Assembly: GCF_963678975.1 (NCBI RefSeq)
Contig: NC_089272.1
Location: forward strand, 60,834,574-60,898,573
Reading direction: 5' to 3'
Length of the DNA: 64,000 nucleotides
DNA from: Dysidea avara
Taxonomy: Eukaryota; Porifera; Demospongiae; Dictyoceratida; Dysideidae
Both the position numbers and the translations under genes were made by a program. This document shows positions 58,910 to 64,000 of this stretch, piece by piece (position 1 is the stretch's first letter; each line of letters opens with the position of its first letter). The notes under the pieces are model-generated. The model was given only the letters and a program-made list of their open reading frames with translations. It ran no database searches and was not told where the DNA came from.

Positions 58910-59660
58910 GTGAAATATGTACATATAATTCTTTGTGTGAGTGTTTATGTACAATATGTTAGCTGGAATAACAGGTTTTTATGATGTTCCTTGTTCAGAA
59001 GAAATTTTCTGACTGCAATGCAACAAAGTCTCTATAACAAAGATATAGGGTCTGGCTCTGTACTTTTTGTCCCTGAAAGAAAAGTTCTTTTTGTAGACCA
59101 AAAATTCTTGAGCATGTTTTAGAGGAGTTCTGTTGTTGTCATTTCACAATTTGTTTGTACTATGCTTTCCTGTTAAAAGCATGTTCATTACATGATAGCA
59201 CTCAAATGCTAAATGCATAGAATTTAGTTGAAACATCATAACTCACTGAATTCATAGTGATTATCAGTGATTCCTTTGGGTGTTTAAAGGTACTCACGCC
59301 CTACTATAATATTTTGGCAGCTGGTCCTGTGTAACAGCAGTTATTGAGGACTTAGTGAGAACTTGTATTTGCTCATGTAGCACATTTGTAATTACGTAGG
59401 TGAACATGTGATTTGACATCTATTTATGGTATTAAGGTTGTTACATTTGGTTGTAATGGTTATTGGTTTAGTTTCTATGTTTAGTTTGTGATACATTCCT
59501 GTACCATATATGGATACATGGTATATACACTGTTGCCAAGGTCAATAAAATATTTATACCAAGCAATACTAGGTCTCAGGATATCTGTAAATTCCAAAAT
59601 CATATGCATACGGTTTATTTTCAATATGTGTGTAAGTATGTACCTACACATTGTACACAT

Positions 59661-59661
<1 letters not shown>

Positions 59662-59754
<93 letters not shown>
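59662..59754 (+). repeat. (GT)n microsatellite, left part
   Basis: About 46 GT units. It directly abuts the inverted-repeat element at 59758; a second GT tract abuts the other end (60701-60759), so the element probably landed in one microsatellite. Confidence 0.95.
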
Positions 59755-59757
<3 letters not shown>

Positions 59758-60699
59758 GTCTGGCAGTGCCCGCCCCTTCGCATAAAGAGGAAGGGTCTGG
59801 TCTAGGGCTGAGCGATACTACCGTTTTAGCGATATATCGCGATATTTTGAAAGTATCGATATCGCGATATTTTGTTATTAACTATCGTGATACCATGCCT
59901 GTACATTGCTGTCATTAAAAATCCATTTGTTATGCAGTACTAGGCTAAGAATCCTTGTAAGTCATAAAGTCCACCCATCTGGTTTCCCCTGCAGAGAGGT
60001 GTGAACACCATAACAACCTCAAAGCATGTGTTACAATAACTGTTACTGTAAACAAGAATGATCATGGCTAGTTTGCTATCACTATAAGAACTTCCTGCGG
60101 GAATGCTGAGCAATATGCTATGTAGCACCAGCTATGATTGACTTATTTGTAAGTATCGTGAACTATTCAGTATCGTGAATGGTGGCTTTAGTATTGACCG
60201 TGATACTAAAATGGCAGTATCGCTCAGCCCTAGTCTGGTCACTCTAGCATTACAGAGTTGTAACAATAGAATGTAATTAATAAACAATGATGTCACAATA
60301 ATGGCAGCAAGAATGGCACGTCTAAGCCACACAAAGTAAGCAGTTCGCGAGATAGATTAATGAAAGGCTGCTAACATAACCGAGATTCTTTCATATTGAT
60401 AGGCAGGTTTATGAGTACATCAGTTCTAACTACAAGGCTCTTTCACTATCTCCATCTTTTGTTTTAAAAAACATCCTATTGGTGACTACAAGTAGCCTAA
60501 ATCATATCGCATCTTCACAAAAACTCTTTCACGCATTACGGTATCTATAGTAACTCCGAAACAAACGTCACAAATATTTAGTAATTACCAAAAACGCATT
60601 CTGATTGGTGTTACCTGTTTTCGGTAACACGCTACAAATTTTGAATGCTAGAGTGACCAGACCCTTCCTCTTTATGCGAAGGGGCGGGCGCTGCCAGAC
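59758..60699. mobile_element. Inverted-repeat element inside a GT microsatellite (intron 4)
   Basis: The left arm GTCTGGCAGTGCCCGCCCCT continues through CTTCGCATAAAGAGG and AAGGGTCTGGTC (59758-59802), then resumes after a nested insertion as ACTCTAGCAT. The right arm (60646-60699) is the inverse and ends GGGCGCTGCCAGAC. Interior 60250-60640 is non-coding. The superfamily is undetermined. Confidence 0.75.
59803..60232. mobile_element. hAT-type MITE nested in the left arm (430 bp)
   Basis: Ends TAGGGCTGAGCGATAC and exact inverse GTATCGCTCAGCCCTA are flanked by perfect 8-bp duplicates GTCTGGTC (59795-59802, 60233-60240). Excising it restores the continuous left arm matching the right arm. Confidence 0.9.

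Positions 60700-60700
<1 letters not shown>

Positions 60701-60759
<59 letters not shown>
60701..60759 (+). repeat. (GT)n microsatellite, right part
   Basis: About 29 GT units, the probable continuation of the tract at 59662-59754. Confidence 0.95.
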
Positions 60760-60762
<3 letters not shown>

Positions 60763-60824
60763 AATACATATGTTACGCTTCTTGTACAGGGGTGTTAGTG
60801 TGTGTTATGTTCTTTATTCTGTAG

Positions 60825-63800
60825 GTGTGTCCTTATGGATCAACCCCAAGTGACAATAGTACACAGTGTGATACATGCCCTGCAGGCTTCAGTTGTTTGA
60901 ATGTTACAATGCCACCGACTCCTTGTTCATCTGGATACTACAGCCTTGAGGGATATGTGTCTTGTATTGTGTGCCCCCAGGGTCATTCTTGCTTATCAAC
61001 TGCTGAAGTACCCACAGCATGCCCCCAGGGCCAATATGCTTACACTGGGAGCACAGTTTGTAATGATTGCCCTGTGGGACATTATTGTCCATCTAATGCT
61101 ACAGTAGAGCCTATACCATGTGCTAATTTGACTTATGCTAACCAAACTAATTCTGTATCATGTTTGCCATGCCCTCCAGGGTACCAGTGTGCTAGTGATG
61201 CCACACCTGTTGCATGTGAGATCGAATATTACTCATTCTCAGGAAGTTGTCTCCCTTGTCCTCAAGGTTACTGGTGTACAGATCCCTCAGCGACTCCTCA
61301 AATATGTGCGGCAGGATTTTATTCAGAAGGGAACTCAGATAACTGTTTATCCTGCCCTGAGGGGCATTTCTGTCCAGCAGAGGGATTAAACCAGTCCACT
61401 CCATGTCCTCAAGGATATTTTGCCAACAGCAATGGGTCTACTTCTTGTCAACCATGTCCAGCAGGGTTTGAGTGTAGTGACCCAGCAATCAGCCCTTTGC
61501 CTTGTCAAGCCGGTTTCTACAGTGTGTCATCATTCACACATTGTTTACGATGTCCTAATGGTACATATACTATACAAAATGAGTCCACCACTTGTCAAGT
61601 TTGTCCAGCAGGAAGTTATTGTGAGGACACATCTTCTTTACCAACTCGTTGCCCAGCTGGATTTTACAGTGCTGCAGGAAGCACTTACTGTTTACAATGT
61701 CCCCCAGGCCATCAATGTGCTGATCCTGCTATCGCACCTGTACTATGTCTAGTTGGTACATATGCTGGTAATGCTAGTGTACAATGTTTTTTGTGCCCTA
61801 GGGGTGCATACTGCCCTGAGGATGGTCTTGCTATACATTATACATGTCAACCCGGTCACTTCTCTAACAATACTGAATCTACTGAATGCACAGTTTGTCC
61901 CCCAGGGCATAGTTGTGTTGATATTTCTGCTACTCCTAATTTGTGCCCTGAGGGGTTGGCTAGCCTCGAGGGTGCAGCTTCTTGTGTTGAGTGTTCAGCA
62001 GGTTATTATGCCAACGTGTCAGGATTATCAGAGTGTATCCGATGCCCTCAAGGCTTCCAGTGCAGTAATCCCCGTATCTCACCACAACAATGTCCTTTGG
62101 GAAGTTACAGCTTTAATCTGTCTACGTCATGTCTTATTTGTCCTGCAGGGTTTGAGTGTACCAGTCCAGAGCTTGATCCAGCCGGTTGTACAGCTGGTAC
62201 ATTTTCTACTAATGGCTCAAATGAGTGTACAAGCTGCCCTAAGGGCTTTTACTGCCCTTCAGACTTTTTAACAGAACCGCTGGCTTGTTTAACTGGTTAC
62301 TATTCCAACCAGACAGGAATGACGACTTGTTTAGAATGCCCTGAGGGCTACCGCTGCCCAGATGTTACCCAGACACCCATCCCATGCCCCAGAGGAAGAT
62401 ATAGTTTATCAGGAACATACACCACTGAATGTACACAGTGTTCTCAGGGCACTTATGCTGCTAGTATAGCATCCACAACTTGTATTAGCTGCCCTGCAGG
62501 CATGTCATGTAGTAGACCAGATACTGACCCTCAGCAATGCCCCCAGGGTACATACAGCATGGAGAACTCAACATATTGTGAGGTGTGCCCTTCAGGCTAT
62601 GACTGTAGCATGCCAGACAGGTTACCTGTAATGTGTGGCTCTGGGCAGTATGCTGGTAACGGTAGTGCAGCTTGTTTAGACTGTCCCCTAGGGCACCAAT
62701 GTCCTTATAATGCCACATCAGCTCCTTTACAATGTCCTCAAGGGACATACGCTAACACTACAGGTAGCAACAGTTGTTTAATGTGCCCTGAGGGATACCA
62801 GTGTACTAATCCTGTCATTACACCTCAGGCTTGTCGTAGGGGGTATTATAGCCCTGGAGGTTTATCTGCTTGTTTGGCATGCCCTGAAGGGTATTATGCT
62901 AACTTTACTGCTGCTAGTGAATGTTTACAATGCCCTGCAGGCAAATCGTGTCCAGACAAGTCCAGCCCACCATCAACTTGCCAGGCTGGTACATACAGTA
63001 CTGCTGGGTCCACATCTTGTGAACAATGCCCAGTGGGTCATTATTCGACACCAGATGATTGTTTCTCATGCCCTGCAGGGTTCTCTTGTGCCACCCCATC
63101 ATCTAATCCTGTACAGTGTCTTGAAGGTTACTATGCTCTAGGCAATGCCACATCTTGTACTCAGTGCCCTGGAGGCTATTCTTGTAACAGTACTGCTTCA
63201 CCACCTGTACTGTGTCAAGAAGGATACTATGCTCCTCATGGTAGTAGGGAATGTGTGTTGTGTTCTCCAGGCACAGCTTGTCCCAGCAATGCCACAATTG
63301 CTCCATTAATCTGCCAGTCTGGATATTACTCTGTAGTACCTGGTAGCACTGAATGTACTGAATGCCCTACAGGCTATGAGTGCCCCCACTCCAATCAATC
63401 ACCATCTGCTTGTGTTGAAGGGACTTATTCATTAGCTGGTTATACAGACTGTATCAATTGCCCTGGTGGTCATAGCTGTTTATCAACGAACACTACACCA
63501 GTTGATTGTTTTCCTGGTTGGTATTCACCCTCAGGGACATCGTCATGTTTTATATGCCCTGCAGGGTATTACTGCACTGTTCAACCACCCCCTGGTGCTC
63601 CAATAATCTGCCCTTCAGGCTATTACACTAATGAGACTGGTAGTACTGAGTGTACTATTTGCCCTGAGGGGTATTCCTGTGCTAACACCAGTGACACTCC
63701 AATGGAATGTGCTGCAGGAACATTTGCAGCTCGTCGTGGTTCTGTGTCATGCAGTAACTGTCCTTCAGGGTATTACACTACTATGGCTGGCCAAACCAGT

Positions 63801-63872
63801 TGTGTGGCTTGTCCACAAGGCTACCGATGTCCAAATACTAATGAGGAGCCAATATCATGTTTAGATGGGGAG
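60825..63872 (+). CDS. Cys-rich repeat protein, giant exon 5 (GCC2/GCC3-like units)
   Basis: Acceptor TTCTGTAG before 60825 and donor GAG|GTACGT after 63872 enclose 1016 codons in phase 0 without a stop. The translation is a regular array of about 40 short units of roughly 24 residues. Each resembles C-P-x-G-Y-Y-S, then S-x-x-C-x-x-C-P-x-G-x-x-C, then P-x-x-C. Examples are CPAGFECSDPAISPLPCQAG and CPEGYQCTNPVITPQACRRG. This is the GCC2/GCC3 (ephrin-receptor-like Cys-rich) fold of extracellular proteins; Asn glycosylation sites (NXS/T) are frequent. With the signal peptide in exon 1 it predicts a large secreted or cell-surface protein, for adhesion or as receptor ectodomain. The C-terminus, and any membrane anchor or signalling domain, lies beyond the window. 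Confidence 0.9.
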
Positions 63873-63928
63873 GTACGTGTGTGTGTTGCTCATGTGCGTG
63901 TATGTGTACTTGTCTGTAGTACATAATA

Positions 63929-64000
63929 TGTGACCGGATTTGCGAAAAGGTACCTTTTTCACACACAAAATTTGACCCATTTTTTGAACTTTAAAGCTTC
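63929..64000. mobile_element. Possible start of a TGTGAC-type MITE
   Basis: TGTGACCGGATTTGCGAAAA follows a TA, 57 bp after the exon 5 donor, and resembles the ends of the MITE at 16738-17340. The other end is outside the window. Confidence 0.35.

Noticed and set aside
61135..63864. Secondary frames within the Cys-rich exon on both strands
   Set aside because: They lie in the wrong phase of the repeat array, whose main frame is continuous for 1016 codons.

Overview
The window looks like nuclear DNA of an animal, most likely a demosponge. The sequence is AT-rich, with spliced genes (GT/AG introns), long CA/GT microsatellites and very dense transposon debris. It encodes tyrosine-kinase-like (TKL) kinases of a type greatly expanded in sponges, joined to Gln/Lys/Asp coiled coils, plus a GCC2/GCC3-type Cys-rich extracellular protein. 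Nothing suggests bacterial operons. The sponge assignment is an inference; another early-branching animal is possible.

Layout. (1) 1-5528: two DNA transposons side by side, a nested fold-back element (about 28-1882) and a TA-flanked IS630/Tc1-mariner-type element (1904-5528). The second carries a frameshifted transposase and a spliced antisense accessory gene that was later broken by a LINE fragment. (2) 5529-6494: kinase paralogue A, a single first exon with a degenerate kinase domain. A 59-unit CCTG microsatellite follows. (3) 9120-14775: the upstream flank of kinase B, split by a 5.6-kb P-element-like transposon with its own convergent accessory gene. (4) 14784-22065: kinase B, two exons 5.2 kb apart. 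Spliced in phase, they encode about 667 residues: kinase-like domain 1 (DFA instead of DFG), a heptad coiled coil, then an intact kinase domain 2. (5) 22066-30335: LINE fragments in both orientations, a Ty3/gypsy remnant with an unusual Lys/Glu/Thr tandem-repeat region, MITEs and a broken Ig-like exon. (6) 30336-39640: spacer with another broken Ig-like exon, an inverted copy of an intronic repeat, hairpins, MITEs and a minisatellite. (7) 39690-54893: a direct second copy of 14784-30335. It carries kinase C, whose exon 1 has a nonsense codon at codon 17. (8) 56356-63872 and beyond: the 5' part of a secreted or membrane protein. It has a signal peptide, three small Cys-rich exons and one 3048-bp exon of roughly 40 Cys-rich units.

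How it fits together. The three kinase genes are paralogues sharing a TATA-like promoter block. The mariner-type and P-like elements inserted independently at the same few bases just upstream of that block in paralogues A and B. Paralogue C keeps the uninterrupted site, which reveals both target duplications. The 15-kb duplication explains why most intron and intergenic features occur twice. A 20-bp motif, GATACTCTAATAGAGCAGTC and variants, recurs at more than a dozen places, often inside unrelated MITEs.

All calls come from reading the sequence. No alignment, HMM search or transcript evidence was available.
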